64,000 nucleotides of DNA, from NCBI GenBank assembly GCA_934667095.1, contig CAKULE010000007.1:1-64000 (forward strand). The letters run 5' to 3'. Below are positions 40,901 through 48,600 of this stretch, piece after piece; the stretch's first letter is position 1, and every line of letters begins with the position of its first letter. The translations under genes and the position numbers were made by a program. Origin of the DNA: an uncultured Oscillospiraceae bacterium. Its GTDB lineage: Bacteria > Bacillota > Clostridia > Oscillospirales > Oscillospiraceae. The notes beneath the pieces were generated by a model. That model was not told where the DNA came from. It made no database searches and saw only the letters and a list, made by a program, of their open reading frames with translations.

Positions 40901-42895
40901 CTTGCGGTCATACTTGACGATCCGCAGGCCCGGCTTGGCCCGATTGGTGATCACCAGCCGGGGGTCGTCGGCGGTGGCTGGGTCGTAGGGGTCGATATAA
41001 ATGCCGTGCTCAGTGTCGTCGGCCAGATAGCCCTCTGGGGCAACCCTCTCTCGCACGGTGTAGTAGCCCTCCGCAACATCGGGAACATAGGCCAGGCCGC
41101 TGTTGTTGGTGGTGACCGTGGTCACCAGCGTTCCGTCCCGATAGACCTCCAACACCGCCCCCAGCAGGGCCCGGCCGCTGTCCCGGTCGCACTTGTAGAG
41201 AATCAGCGTCGGCTTGCGGACATTGTTGAAGCGCAGATCCACATCCCGCAGCCCGTCCCAATGGATGGTCTGCGGCTGGCTGTCCACCAGATAGCCCTCC
41301 GGGGCGGATACCTCATAGACCTTATAGCTGCCAACGGGCAACTCGTCGGCGCTGAGGCAGATCAGCCCCGCATGGTCAGTGGTGCGGGTGGTGGTAAAGT
41401 TGCCATCGATCTGCTCGAACCGGATGACCGCCCCCATCAGCGAGTAGCCGTTCTGCGCGTCCGTCTTACGGACTGTGAGCTGCTTCTCCACGGAATCCTT
41501 CACTGTGACGTAGGTGGTGCGGGCGGCGGTAATCCGCACGGTCTGGGGCTCCGCCAGCCCGTAGCCCGCCGGGGCCTTGGTCTCCGTGAGGGTATAGGTC
41601 ACTGCGGGGTCCAGCCCCTCAAAGGAAAGTTTCCCCTCGGCGTTGGCCGTGCCCGTCCGTCGGGAGCCGTCCGTGCCGGTGAGGACGAACTCGGCCCCGG
41701 CCAGCCCCATGCCGGTGCCGTTGGTCTTGGTCACCAGCAGGTTCCCGACCTGCGTGAGTTCGCTGCCCCAGGAGAGCACGGCGTCCGCTGTGAGGACGCC
41801 CTTGCTGGGGTCTGCCAGCAGATAACTCTGTTGCCGGGCGTTCTCGTTGTTGGCCAGATAGATGTTGTACTGCATGACGTAGGCTCCGCACCGCAGGGTG
41901 ATCTCCCCGGCGCTGGGGGCGCTGTCCGCCGGGATACACAGCTTGGCCCGGCCAGCCCACTCCCGCAGGTTGTCGTTGAGCTCCGTCCGCCGCCCTTCGG
42001 TGGGGAGCACCCACACCGCCTGCTCCCGGAAGGTCCCGTGGGCAAGTTCCTTGTTCGATAAGTCAGTGTAGATGGTGCCCTCCGGGGCGCCGTCCGCCCA
42101 GAGGGCGAGGGTGTAGTCGGAGTAGTAGGTAGAGGTGGCGGAGGCGAAGGTGTACTCCCGGGTGTAGTAGCTGCGGCCGTTGATGAACTCCAGCTTGAGA
42201 CCGTACAGGGCTTGATCCGCCACCGCCTCCAGCGTCATGCTCCCCGGCAGGGCCAGATTGCCGCCCAGGGCGTCCTCCTCCAGGCGGATATACATTCCCG
42301 TTTGGAATACCCGGTCCCAGCTTTGGGCCGCCTTGAGGATCAACTGTACCGCCCGGAACACCCGAAACTGGGTGGTATTATCCTCCGGCTGGGCCAGCCG
42401 CTCCCGGCCGCCGGAGGTATACGCCACGCCGTCCACGGAGATCTGCCCCAGGGAGGCCCACACCGCCACCTGGGTGGCATAGGCGTACTCCGCCTCACTC
42501 AGCCCGGCCAGAATGGGGTTCTTGGAGAGGTAGAGCTCCAGAAAGGTGTCCAGCGTGTGCTGGGGGTAGCCGTTGGCCACCACACCGGCCGTCCGAGGGC
42601 TGGCGTGGTATTTGCCCACAATGGGCAGGCTGGCCCCGGTGAAGTCCAGCCCATAGTTGATACACCAGGCGGGCCCGGTAATGCTGTTGTTGGTCTTGTA
42701 CTGGTACTGCCATGCGCTCAGTCTTGTCCCGGCGGTGGTGGTAAGGTAGTTCCGGTGGGGGCCAAGGGACATGGAGGCAGTCTTGCTGCCGTCCCCCACC
42801 GAGGCCGCCATGGCCGACAGCGGCAGCAGGGATAGCGCCAGCGCCGCCGCCAGCAGCAGCGCCGTCACCCGGCTGCGGATCGATTTTCTTCGCAT
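37913..42895 (-). CDS. Thioester-domain adhesin with twelve CnaB/SpaA-type repeats
   Basis: This 1,660-residue surface protein has a signal peptide (residues 1-31, cut after SAMA). A thioester domain follows in which Cys78 (GPAWCINYG) and Gln142 (YATQVAVW) can form an internal Cys-Gln bond for covalent attachment to targets. Twelve CnaB/SpaA repeats come next, each starting like LRIVKYDRKT or LIVYKHDADTG and containing the E of the isopeptide bond. A C-terminal DUF11-like domain ends in TTVTLPKTGY. The sortase motif LPKTG is the very last part: no membrane helix or charged tail follows. The ATG has GGAGGAA just upstream. A sortase and a transglutaminase-like protein are encoded just before it. 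Confidence 0.9.
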   Translation of the reverse strand: MRRKSIRSRVTALLLAAALALSLLPLSAMAASVGDGSKTASMSLGPHRNYLTTTAGTRLSAWQYQYKTNNSITGPAWCINYGLDFTGASLPIVGKYHASPRTAGVVANGYPQHTLDTFLELYLSKNPILAGLSEAEYAYATQVAVWASLGQISVDGVAYTSGGRERLAQPEDNTTQFRVFRAVQLILKAAQSWDRVFQTGMYIRLEEDALGGNLALPGSMTLEAVADQALYGLKLEFINGRSYYTREYTFASATSTYYSDYTLALWADGAPEGTIYTDLSNKELAHGTFREQAVWVLPTEGRRTELNDNLREWAGRAKLCIPADSAPSAGEITLRCGAYVMQYNIYLANNENARQQSYLLADPSKGVLTADAVLSWGSELTQVGNLLVTKTNGTGMGLAGAEFVLTGTDGSRRTGTANAEGKLSFEGLDPAVTYTLTETKAPAGYGLAEPQTVRITAARTTYVTVKDSVEKQLTVRKTDAQNGYSLMGAVIRFEQIDGNFTTTRTTDHAGLICLSADELPVGSYKVYEVSAPEGYLVDSQPQTIHWDGLRDVDLRFNNVRKPTLILYKCDRDSGRALLGAVLEVYRDGTLVTTVTTNNSGLAYVPDVAEGYYTVRERVAPEGYLADDTEHGIYIDPYDPATADDPRLVITNRAKPGLRIVKYDRKTMRAMPGVTFEIWRDGVPLGKYQTDEQGDILLEDVTPGTYRAMEVDTGSDGHILDTTPQEVELKAGGGIRELVFFNDQKPGLRLIKVDSADPSKVIPNAVFEIRSVAGDYGPAEFVTDQNGEIDLSKLPAGAYIVTEKSCEGYVIDDTLRMIQLDANENAQFVFINSIKPALRIIKTSSDGTPLKGVTFRIAKIEDGTHYLDRITNEQGEILLSDLEPGVYSVQETATDAAHILDLREYHVALFPGKTSTLVIENQKRPNLIVYKHDADTGEPIPDTVFEVRAADGHSVDEIKTDSEGRAELRNLLPCVYEIIEKSVPSPYLADAPSQLVTLYPNRDHTVYFENHRKPSLTVNKVDSVTGDPLPGAKFQVIYASSNTDTGEINDLGTFTTDENGQFHLTGLRDGWYKVTEVEPPAGYSIQEDTQEVYIKAGTSKTLTFENVPLSALVVWKYDSMTHDPLSDVEFMVTTADGTVVGDANGKFVTDSAGSFTVSGITPGTTLIVKETRAKAGYLLDDAPQTVTIKAGQTVTLEFRNQPVGGLIIIKSDEASGRRIPGVQFEVRKMNGEIIGSYTTDRNGVIQLPGLASGWYTVTELKAASGYLLDATPQRIEVKDGQTATLELTNHKFSRILLHKVDKATGRGIYGAVFLLYDGNHNPIGEYVTDQDGYIYADEGLEDGRYYLREIKAADGYVLDPKLRTIYVRYGSTTEIEWTNTAECGQIQIIKKSADDNTVNGLPAGTLLEGAVFEIYDKAGNVVDTVKSDHNGRAVSRTLPLGRYTVREVGAPAHYSVNPTVMTAYLEFNGQIVTFEVEDSSVSTGVSIQKTGPVEAVPGQPIRYVFSQIGNTSNIALDSFYWRDQLPAQVTLNRIVTGSYNHPLSYKVIYKTNLSGDYRTLADNLSTNRTYVLDARPAALGLAANERVTEVMFVFCCVKAGFGQVEAPSFYGTVSGGLANGTSIVNVADVGGRYNGQWIQAVSRWLTTIYARTTVTLPKTGY

Positions 42896-42962
42896 TGGAA
42901 TTCCTCCTTCTGAAAATGAGAACAGCACCGCCGAAGCGATGCTGTTCATGTAAGGTGTGTTG

Positions 42963-43865
42963 CTACTTTGCAAGTTCGAGGGTGAGTTGTCTGGACAGGT
43001 CCAGCAGGGTTTCGTTTTTGATCTGGTAGGCGCTGCCGTACCCGGCCCGCTCCTCCTCGGAAAACAGGACGGCGAACACATCCCGCACATCCGGATCCAC
43101 GCCGCTGAGCCCGGTGGCGTCCACGTTCCACCACTGGCCCTCCACCCACACCTGCGTCCACATGTGGCACTCGCTGTATGCCCGCACGCAGGGGACCCCG
43201 GCCATTTGGCAGAGAAACTGGACGCAGAAGGCGTAGGAGGTGCAGTTGCCCGGCTGGACCCCATCCGAACTCAAGACAGTGCGGGGCGTGGAGGTGCGGC
43301 TGGCGTCATAGGTGAGATGGTCCGCTGCGTAGAAGGTAATCTGCCGCACCTTCTCCCGGTCGCTCAGGCCGGCAAGGCTGTCAATGAACGGCTGGCAGTG
43401 TGCGGCGGCGTCCTCATAGGCCTCCGGGTATAATTCCGCCAGAGAAAGCGCGCCGTCCGCCGCTTTTTTGACCTCGTAGCAGGGCCAGCAGCCCATGGCC
43501 GTGGTGACCTCCATGCGTTCTTGGCCGGCGAGCCCCGCCAGTATGGAGCTCACAACATTGTCAGCGGGGACGGCCGCTGTGTTCTCCGGCTTCACACCGG
43601 TGTAGGGCTTGTCCGTTTCGATGTGGACAAAGCCGGTTTCCGGGTCCCAGTACACGTTGAAGTCTACCAACTCTGCGACATCCCGCAGCTTCAAGTAGTT
43701 GGCCTCGTTGATCCCGTAGGCGTCCAGCGTGACCTCCCGCCCGTCTACCATAAACCGGTTCGTGCTGCGGGTCGCCGTGATCCCTGCGGCATAGGCTGTG
43801 GTTACCACACCGATCAGCAGCAGGCAGGTCAGAAAGCCGGTCCAGAATCCGCTCCGTTTCATCAT
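42963..43865 (-). CDS. Secreted transglutaminase-like protein with stalk domain
   Basis: This 300-residue protein has a signal peptide (LTCLLLIGVVTTAYAAG) and a copper-amine-oxidase-N-like (stalk) domain at residues 35-85, with GREVTLDAYGINEANYLKL. A transglutaminase-like fold follows. The candidate catalytic triad is Cys in QPGNCTSYAFCVQFL, His in SECHMWTQVWVEG and Asp in WWNVDATGLS. It would act outside the cell on proteins or peptidoglycan. The ATG follows GGAGGAACTC. It lies between the toxin-antitoxin pair and the adhesin, so it might modify or cross-link the adhesin; that is inference. Confidence 0.8.
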   Translation of the reverse strand: MMKRSGFWTGFLTCLLLIGVVTTAYAAGITATRSTNRFMVDGREVTLDAYGINEANYLKLRDVAELVDFNVYWDPETGFVHIETDKPYTGVKPENTAAVPADNVVSSILAGLAGQERMEVTTAMGCWPCYEVKKAADGALSLAELYPEAYEDAAAHCQPFIDSLAGLSDREKVRQITFYAADHLTYDASRTSTPRTVLSSDGVQPGNCTSYAFCVQFLCQMAGVPCVRAYSECHMWTQVWVEGQWWNVDATGLSGVDPDVRDVFAVLFSEEERAGYGSAYQIKNETLLDLSRQLTLELAK

Positions 43866-43922
43866 GAGTTCCTCCTCTGATTTCAGATGAACCTATGATA
43901 CCGCAGAGATCTCTGGGGTGTC

Positions 43923-43959
43923 AAAAAATCCGCTCCGACTTTTTCAGAGCGGATTTTTT
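43923..43959 (-). terminator. Terminator after the toxin gene
   Basis: AAAAAATCCGCTC pairs with GAGCGGATTTTTT around CGACTTTTTCA. It lies 4 bases past the toxin stop and separates the toxin-antitoxin unit from the transglutaminase-like gene downstream. Confidence 0.85.
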
Positions 43960-43962
43960 GGC

Positions 43963-44277
43963 TTAAATTTGCTTGGTCATATCTCTGCGGCTGTAAATAA
44001 TACGGCGGACTTCCATTGTATCTCCAATTACTACATAATAGATGGTGTAATTCTTGACTTGGATACGATAATAGGGATATCTGCGCTCTTTTGCGGAGCG
44101 GTACGGTTCAAACGCCTCCGCGCAAGAAAGGCGGTCTTGGATTGCGCTCTCTACCGCATCGACAAAAGTTTCAGCCGCAATGGGGTTCTGAAGCCGAACA
44201 CTGATATAGTTTACGATCTCATTCAAGTCATCTTCAAAGAGCGGCAGGACACTCAGCTTATAACGCTTTCTGTCCAT
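43963..44277 (-). CDS. RelE/ParE-type toxin
   Basis: This 104-residue protein has the RelE/ParE fold pattern: LSVLPLFEDDLNEIVNYISV at the start, then YRIQVKNYTIYYVVIGD and RRIIYSRRD at the end. Such toxins cut mRNA on the ribosome or poison gyrase. Its ATG overlaps the antitoxin 3' end by 20 bases. The unit stabilises mobile elements. The unit is slightly AT-richer than the conjugation genes around it. Confidence 0.88.
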   Translation of the reverse strand: MDRKRYKLSVLPLFEDDLNEIVNYISVRLQNPIAAETFVDAVESAIQDRLSCAEAFEPYRSAKERRYPYYRIQVKNYTIYYVVIGDTMEVRRIIYSRRDMTKQI

Positions 44278-44530
44278 GAATCCGTCCCCTCACTCGTTTG
44301 AACACTTCATCCCCGGAATAGCGAACGTCGCTGGAATCCGCCGCACGGTCTGCCTCATCCAGTTTTAACTCTATATCGTCGGTCAATGCGGAATACTGTT
44401 CAATACTCATGACGACCATGGAGCCATATCCGTTTTTCGTCAGATAGACAGGCTCGCCGGTGTTCAACACGGTATTCTCGATTTCGGGGAATTTGTTTCT
44501 CAAATCCGAAACAGGTCTGATGTTGATCAT
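44258..44530 (-). CDS. Phd/YefM-type antitoxin
   Basis: This 90-residue protein has the Phd/YefM N-terminal fold, IRPVSDLRNKFPEIENTVLN and EPVYLTKNGYGSMVVMSIEQ. A variable toxin-binding tail follows. It represses its own operon and neutralises the toxin at 43963. The ATG at 44530 has GGAGGAA 6 bases upstream; an earlier start lies before that site. Confidence 0.88.
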   Translation of the reverse strand: MINIRPVSDLRNKFPEIENTVLNTGEPVYLTKNGYGSMVVMSIEQYSALTDDIELKLDEADRAADSSDVRYSGDEVFKRVRGRIHGQKAL

Positions 44531-44606
44531 AACAGTTCCTCCTTGCATGGTGCTATTCTATCACTCCTATCGTAATTTTATCAGAATTTTATCACGAAAG
44601 CAACCG

Positions 44607-45251
44607 TTATTTTTCGCGAGCCCGCACGCACCAACGGAAATTAGGTTGATCAGCCACGCAGGTGAACAGAGTGAGAATATTGTCGGCGCTTGCGTTTAGG
44701 GCGCTGACGTCATCCTCGCTGATTTTGGTGACGGAGTACACCTCATAGCTGTGTGTACCGAGCTTGGTGGTCAGTTCAATGGAATCGCCGGGCTGAAGGG
44801 TATGTATCCTGCCAAAGTGGTTGTTTACACCACGGTTGTGCCCGGCGATGGCTACATTCCCGTCCCAAATGGATGTGTCGGCAAAGTGGCCCGCACCCCT
44901 GCGGAGTGCGTCGCCGTCCGTCCCTTGATAGACCTTGACGGACAGGCCAAGGCTGGGGATATTCAGCGTGGCGAGCCAGTCGCCGGGATAATAGAGGTCC
45001 TCCGTGACCGCCGTATAGGCCGGCGCATAGAGTGCGGGAGCCCAAACGGCGGGCGGAAGGCAGGCGGCGTCTTTGTTTCGGTCGATATTGGCCGAGTCCT
45101 TTGCGGCAACATAGATGGTATCATCCGAAGTGGGGCGCCCAAACAGCCCGGCGTCCGGGCCGTCGAACCGGTACTCCAAGGCAGAAGCGGGTATAGAAAA
45201 AGCCGCCAGCGCACAGCAGGCGGCAAGCAGCGTAACCAGACATTTCTTCAT
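44607..45251 (-). CDS. Sortase (class D-like)
   Basis: This 214-residue transpeptidase has a signal peptide or anchor (LVTLLAACCALAAFSIPASA). The sortase fold carries catalytic His in IAGHNRGVNNHF, Cys in LTLFTCVADQP and Arg in FRWCVRAREK. Sortases join LPXTG-bearing proteins to the cell wall or to pilin subunits. The adhesin at 37913 ends in LPKTGY and is the likely substrate. Its ATG overlaps the stop of the preceding gene as ATGA. Confidence 0.85.
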   Translation of the reverse strand: MKKCLVTLLAACCALAAFSIPASALEYRFDGPDAGLFGRPTSDDTIYVAAKDSANIDRNKDAACLPPAVWAPALYAPAYTAVTEDLYYPGDWLATLNIPSLGLSVKVYQGTDGDALRRGAGHFADTSIWDGNVAIAGHNRGVNNHFGRIHTLQPGDSIELTTKLGTHSYEVYSVTKISEDDVSALNASADNILTLFTCVADQPNFRWCVRAREK

Positions 45252-46162
45252 GCAGCGTAACCTCTTTTCTTTTTAAGATAGCCCCGATACCCGGCATAGC
45301 CGCAGCCGCCCAGCGCCAGCACGCCTGCGGGGATCAGCAGATACAGCCAGTTAACATGGTCGGGCTCTGCGGGTTTATCCACGCTGGAAAAGACCGCTGT
45401 GTAAATCACCGTGTCACAGCTCGTCCGAGTCACGTCCCCCGTATAGTCCGCCGTGACGGTGTAGCCGGTGACGTATTTGCTGACGGCGGTTCCGGCATAG
45501 GTTGCCACGGCGGTGTAGCGGATCGGGACCTCATAGCCATCAAGGGGGCTGGCGGCCGCCTCCTGCCACGCCACGTTAGAGAGCGTCAGCGTACAGCCGT
45601 TTTCCTCAACGCTTTTGGGGATCAGCGACACATCAGCGTCGGACAGATTCGGGTAAGTGCGCTGGGCGGAGACAGCCCGCCTGCTGGTGCCGTAGCCCGC
45701 CGCCTCCACTTGAATGGATGTGTGATCGAGGGCGAGCACGCCCTCATAGCCCTCCTCGGTTTTCACCTCCAGCTTCGGCTCCAGCATGTTCAGAATTTCC
45801 GTCATGTCCTTGGTTTTGCTCTCCAGCGTGACGACCTCAGTGTGCTCCCGGGTATCCGTTTCGGTTCGGTCGTTTTTCAGCAGGTCAAGGAGGGTGTAGG
45901 TGCGGCCCTCCCGCTCAAAATCCGCCGTGGGAATCATGGCGGGGTCATCCGCCGCAGTCAGATAGTAGACCTTCTCCAGCCGGTACACACCGTCCTGTTT
46001 GCTGGCGTTCACCTCGGCGGGATAGAGCGGGACGGCAGGGGCTTCCGGGGTGGAGATCAGTGCGGCTGTTGTGCCGCCGGGTTCGGCTGCGGCCAGCGCC
46101 GTGCCGCACACGCTGGACAGCGCCAGCACGGCGCACAGCAGGGGGATCAGTTTCTTTTTCAC
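45248..46162 (-). CDS. Secreted ICE protein with C-terminal membrane anchor, unknown function
   Basis: This 304-residue protein has a signal peptide (LLCAVLALSSVCGTALAAA) and an extracellular domain of about 230 residues with two regions like YTLLDLLKNDRTETDTREHT and CTLTLSNVAWQEAAASPLDG. A single membrane helix (WLYLLIPAGVLALGGCGYAG) and a basic tail end the protein. The GTG start at 46162 has AGAGAGGTGA upstream. It lies between pcfB and the sortase and is coupled to the sortase by an ATGA overlap. It is probably a surface component of the mating apparatus, but I do not recognise a named family. Confidence 0.6.
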   Translation of the reverse strand: MKKKLIPLLCAVLALSSVCGTALAAAEPGGTTAALISTPEAPAVPLYPAEVNASKQDGVYRLEKVYYLTAADDPAMIPTADFEREGRTYTLLDLLKNDRTETDTREHTEVVTLESKTKDMTEILNMLEPKLEVKTEEGYEGVLALDHTSIQVEAAGYGTSRRAVSAQRTYPNLSDADVSLIPKSVEENGCTLTLSNVAWQEAAASPLDGYEVPIRYTAVATYAGTAVSKYVTGYTVTADYTGDVTRTSCDTVIYTAVFSSVDKPAEPDHVNWLYLLIPAGVLALGGCGYAGYRGYLKKKRGYAA

Positions 46163-46181
46163 TTCGTTCACCTCTCTAAAA

Positions 46182-46760
46182 TTATCGGGAAGGCATGGAT
46201 TTTTGAACCGTCTCACGCACGGCGCTTCTGGCCGGAGTGGGATCCTCCCGCAGCGCCTCCAGGCGGCTGCGGACGGAGGAGCGCACGTCACCCTCCGTAA
46301 ACGCTTTCGCACCAGTCCCGTGCTCCTTCCAGCCGTTCCCGGACGGAGCACGGGCGTTCTCTTTTTTTGCGGCGCTGCCCTCCTTTGCCGGGGCGGGGTA
46401 GCCCATGCGCTCAAAAATGCGGTTGATCTGCTTGGCGTCCCTGGCCTTTGCCATAATCTCTACCGTGCCTGTATGTTCCGCCCGGTTGATGATAGGGCAG
46501 AACAGCACCCCGTAGCGTTTGCCCTCCATCTGGAAAGCCTTTAGATCCTCCTGCTTGACAGAGAAGATGGTCAGCTCCTCTCCGTCGTGGATCAGCCGCT
46601 TGAGGGTGGTCTTGCCGGAGAGCTTCTGGTTGTCGTTGGCCAGGGCGATCAGCAGGGCAGCGAGATTTTTCGCTCCCAGCCCCGCCAGCTTGACGGCGCT
46701 CTCGGTGATTTGAATGCCCTCCCGCACAACAAGGTCAGCGGTTTCTCCGTTGGTGCTCAT
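46182..46760 (-). CDS. pcfB: PcfB-family (DUF3801) conjugation protein
   Basis: This 192-residue protein of the PcfB/DUF3801 family has LVVREGIQITESAVKLAGLG at the start, then GKRYGVLFCPIINRAEHTGT and a charged tail. In Enterococcus pCF10, PcfB is an accessory of the coupling protein and relaxase. The ATG lies within the 3' end of the relaxase gene (26-base overlap), after GGAGG. It follows the relaxase in the operon, as in related elements. Confidence 0.85.
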   Translation of the reverse strand: MSTNGETADLVVREGIQITESAVKLAGLGAKNLAALLIALANDNQKLSGKTTLKRLIHDGEELTIFSVKQEDLKAFQMEGKRYGVLFCPIINRAEHTGTVEIMAKARDAKQINRIFERMGYPAPAKEGSAAKKENARAPSGNGWKEHGTGAKAFTEGDVRSSVRSRLEALREDPTPARSAVRETVQKSMPSR

Positions 46761-48078
46761 GTTGGTGTTCCTCCTTTTTTAGATTTTTCTGCCGCTCGGC
46801 CTGCACCTGCTGGCATTGGCTGGATACCTGCGAAATGTCCGTCTGTATCCTACGGCACAGGCGCAGCTCCCGGCGTTTCTCCCGCAGGGCGGCGGTCTGG
46901 CGGCCGATCTCCGCACTGTACCGGGCTTGCGTTTCTTCATCATCTGTGCTCCTCCTTTTCCGATAGAGTGGTTTCCGCTGCTCCTCCAACAAGCGAATAT
47001 CCCCCTCCAGTGCATGGGCACGCCGTTCCAACTCGGCCCCGGTAGTGATTCCGCTTGATAAAAGGTACTTGAACTGCCGCTCGTACCGCTCCAGATGGAT
47101 GACCTCTCGCTTGACAGAAAACGGCAACCGAGGCGGCGGTTTTTTTCTCCTTCCTCCACGCAGCAGATAGAGATAGCGGAAGTACAGAGCTTGAAAACCC
47201 GTGATTTTCTTTTTAGGGGCGGCTAGCCTGCCCTTCGTGCGATAGCGTTTGACGGTATGGACGATGACCGGCGGAGCCAGACCGCCGCTCCGCTGCCGGG
47301 AGAGCCGCAGCAGGATGTCCGCCTCGGTGTAGCCCTCGCCCAAACTGTCCAGCCGGATCATCCGCTTTGCGCCGGGCGGCTTGACGGCAGTGTATTTGCG
47401 ATTGGGGCCGTGGCGCACCTCATAGCCGTTCTTTCGCAGGAGCATAAGGAAGGACTCGTAGGTGTAGGCCTGCCCGATGATGGCGTCGATGTCAGCACGG
47501 ATAATACCCCGCACAGTGGGCTTGCCGTCCCTCTCCGCCTGCCACTCGGCGTAGTGCTTGCCCTTGCCTTGCGGGGTGATGACGGACAGGCCGTTTTCCC
47601 TGCAGAGCTCGTCTGAGGTGCCCCGCACGGCATTGTAGTAGCTCCCCGGGCTGGAGTGATATTTGCGGCCATCCGTGCGGGACACGGAATTGACAATGAT
47701 GTGGTTGTGGGGATGGGCCTTGTCCAGGTGTGTGCCGATGACGACCTCGAAGTCCTCGCCGAACAGCCGATAGGCAAACTCACAGCCGATCTCATGGGCT
47801 CGCTCCGGCGTGACTTCGCCGGGGGCGAAGGACTGGATGAAGTGGTATCCGAGAACGCCGCCCGTCTTGCCGAACTTTTCTTTGGTGCGGCGCATGGTCT
47901 CAAAGGCGGTCTCGGCGGACTTGCAGTTCAGGGCGGTCACGAAGTGGACCGTGTGGGTTTTCTGCGGGTCGGCTACGTAGCCGATCTTCTCGTCCAACTC
48001 CGTCTTTTCCCCGTTGATAGCATATTTCACCCGGTCGTCCAGTCTTGTCCGGATGGCGAATACTTTGGTGTACGCCAT
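46735..48078 (-). CDS. Relaxase (MobP-type mobilisation nuclease)
   Basis: This 447-residue relaxase nicks the element at oriT and leads the strand into the recipient. It has the MOB-family core HFIQSFAPGEVTPERAHEIG (motif II) and the histidine triad THLDKAHPHNHIIVN near residue 120. A likely catalytic Tyr lies in the N-terminal YTKVFAIR segment or in the later YHSSPGSYYNAV. The C-terminal half is helical and charged. The ATG at 48078 lies just before the MobC stop at 48080. No ribosome site is clear, so coupling to mobC is likely. It is complete. Confidence 0.9.
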   Translation of the reverse strand: MAYTKVFAIRTRLDDRVKYAINGEKTELDEKIGYVADPQKTHTVHFVTALNCKSAETAFETMRRTKEKFGKTGGVLGYHFIQSFAPGEVTPERAHEIGCEFAYRLFGEDFEVVIGTHLDKAHPHNHIIVNSVSRTDGRKYHSSPGSYYNAVRGTSDELCRENGLSVITPQGKGKHYAEWQAERDGKPTVRGIIRADIDAIIGQAYTYESFLMLLRKNGYEVRHGPNRKYTAVKPPGAKRMIRLDSLGEGYTEADILLRLSRQRSGGLAPPVIVHTVKRYRTKGRLAAPKKKITGFQALYFRYLYLLRGGRRKKPPPRLPFSVKREVIHLERYERQFKYLLSSGITTGAELERRAHALEGDIRLLEEQRKPLYRKRRSTDDEETQARYSAEIGRQTAALREKRRELRLCRRIQTDISQVSSQCQQVQAERQKNLKKEEHQHEHQRRNR

Positions 48079-48079
48079 A

Positions 48080-48385
48080 TCACAGCCGCTCCGCAATTCC
48101 CCAAATCGTCTGCTGTGCCGCTGTGATTGCCGCAATCTCCTCCTTTGTGGCAAAGCCCCGGGCGTTGACCGCTCGGGCGATCTGGTTGATGTTATTGCCG
48201 ATGGCGGCAAGCTGTCGGCGGATCTCGGCGTACTCGTCGGGCGGACGGGGGCGCAGGTTCACGCCCATGATGAGCTGGCGCACCAGCGGCTCCTTTTTTA
48301 AGCCGGCCACTTTTGCCTGCCGGCACAGGTGGGCGTACTCCGCCATATTCAAACGGAGCGTCATAGTCTTTGCGGTCTCTCGCAT
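48080..48385 (-). CDS. mobC: MobC-like relaxosome accessory protein
   Basis: This 101-residue protein has a ribbon-helix-helix N-terminus (MTLRLNMAEYAHLCRQAKVA) and the MobC signature LAAIGNNINQIARAVNARG. It helps the relaxase to open oriT. The ATG at 48385 follows AAGGAGG by 7 bases. The region upstream of it (48467-48600) contains several inverted repeats and is the best oriT candidate. Confidence 0.88.
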   Translation of the reverse strand: MRETAKTMTLRLNMAEYAHLCRQAKVAGLKKEPLVRQLIMGVNLRPRPPDEYAEIRRQLAAIGNNINQIARAVNARGFATKEEIAAITAAQQTIWGIAERL

Positions 48386-48466
48386 AGCAGAACCTCCTTG
48401 CTTTGATCTCATTGAAATGTTGTCTGGTTTATCCACGAACTTTTCAACGAAGCTGTTAATTTCCAT

Positions 48467-48600
48467 CCTTTGTTGAGCGGCGGCTCGGGGGCCTTAGGGG
48501 GGCTGCCCCTTAACAAGCGCGTTTTGATGTCAAAATGCTATGCTTGCAACTGCGGAACGGCCGATGGCCGCACCGCAGTCCGTTACCAGCCGGGAAAGAA
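48467..48600. other. Probable origin of transfer (oriT) region
   Basis: This gap between mobC and the Toprim gene holds three inverted repeats: TTAGGGG..CCCCTTAA at 48494-48512, TTTTGA-TG-TCAAAA at 48522-48535, and CTGCGG..GGCC..GGCC..CCGCAG at 48550-48578. Position beside mobC/relaxase and the repeats match oriT regions of related elements. The nick site cannot be fixed from the sequence alone. Confidence 0.45.

Noticed and set aside
39296..42061. Regular repeats in the adhesin gene considered as a CRISPR array
   Set aside because: The repeats are about 80-90 codons long, diverged and in frame. They encode CnaB domains and have no short identical direct repeats with spacers.
37913..43264. 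Extended N-terminus of the adhesin frame beyond 42895
   Set aside because: The extra 123 codons overlap the transglutaminase-like gene in another frame. A signal peptide with a good ribosome site begins at 42895.
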